This document shows, in pieces, positions 5,294 through 5,366 of a stretch of DNA of 5,366 bases. Under the pieces are notes generated by a model that had not been told where the DNA came from, did not search any database, and was given only the letters and a program-made list of their open reading frames with translations. The stretch spans positions 1-5,366 of the forward strand of contig CAYQZD010000184.1 of assembly GCA_964421875.1 (NCBI GenBank), given 5' to 3'. Made by a program: the position numbers and the translations under genes. Origin of the DNA: CAYQZD01 sp964421875 (GTDB lineage: Bacteria > Electryoneota > Tariuqbacteria > Tariuqbacterales > Tariuqbacteraceae). Positions within the stretch are counted from its first letter, which is position 1, and each line of letters begins with the position of its first letter.

Positions 5294-5366
5294 TAGAAAC
5301 CTCCGAAAATATTATCTTTTTTTATGAGTTGAATGAACTCGCTCTGTTTGTCGATATATTTTTCAC
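5293..5366 (-). CDS. 3' end of an unidentified gene cut by the window edge
   Basis: Reading leftward from the window edge, one frame encodes EKYIDKQSEFIQLIKKDNIF, GGF and a TAA that overlaps the ATG of the membrane-protein gene by one base. The residue composition is protein-like, the ribosome site of the next gene lies in its last codons, and the overlap is typical of operons. The two other minus-strand frames stop early. Too little is present to name a family. Confidence 0.55.
   Translation of the reverse strand, partial: EKYIDKQSEFIQLIKKDNIFGGF

Noticed and set aside
1..5366. Integron cassette array
   Set aside because: The alternating gene layout invites it, but I found no integrase and no paired attC core sites at the junctions, and cassette orientation and promoters do not fit.

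Overview
The window reads as a piece of a draft assembly from an uncultured, Gram-negative-like bacterium. It has sigma70-type promoters, Shine-Dalgarno sites, the standard code, moderate GC and a run of exactly 100 N. No gene fixes the phylum. The exported HEAT-repeat protein with its C-terminal HGY/WG tail and the dispersed GCTGATT palindrome would suit large-genome environmental lineages of the Planctomycetes, Zixibacteria or KSB1 kind, but that is a guess.

The layout is a mosaic of two gene sets on opposite strands. The plus strand carries three short operon tails with a phage or plasmid flavour, each starting with a broken gene: (1) a decapitated gene (87-206) coupled to an M15-type peptidase (203-763); (2) a gutted RecD2-like helicase (1552-2099) coupled to an archaeo-eukaryotic-type primase (2096 to about 2936) that has lost its 3' end; (3) a decapitated gene (4592-4711) followed by an 83-residue orphan (4713-4964). 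The minus strand carries genes with their own promoters: a higBA-type toxin-antitoxin pair (1500-833), a secreted HEAT-repeat protein (4278-2937, interrupted by the N gap), and a small membrane protein (5293-5036) coupled to a gene that enters from the right edge.

Three minus-strand promoters of nearly the same design (TTGACA, 17-bp spacer, TATATT or TACTTT) lie at 44-72, 1506-1534 and 4585-4613. Each sits at the left edge of one plus-strand tail. The simplest reading is a decayed mobile replicon (prophage or plasmid) into which leftward cassettes were inserted, or the reverse, with loss of gene ends at the junctions. The helicase/primase pair would have been the replication module of the lost element.

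Most likely functional now: the HigBA pair (probably a leaderless toxin message and a well-initiated antitoxin), the HEAT protein, the M15 peptidase and the small membrane protein. Most likely dead: the RecD2 remnant and the two gene tails at 87-206 and 4592-4711. The primase keeps its visible catalytic motifs but has a foreign C-terminus.
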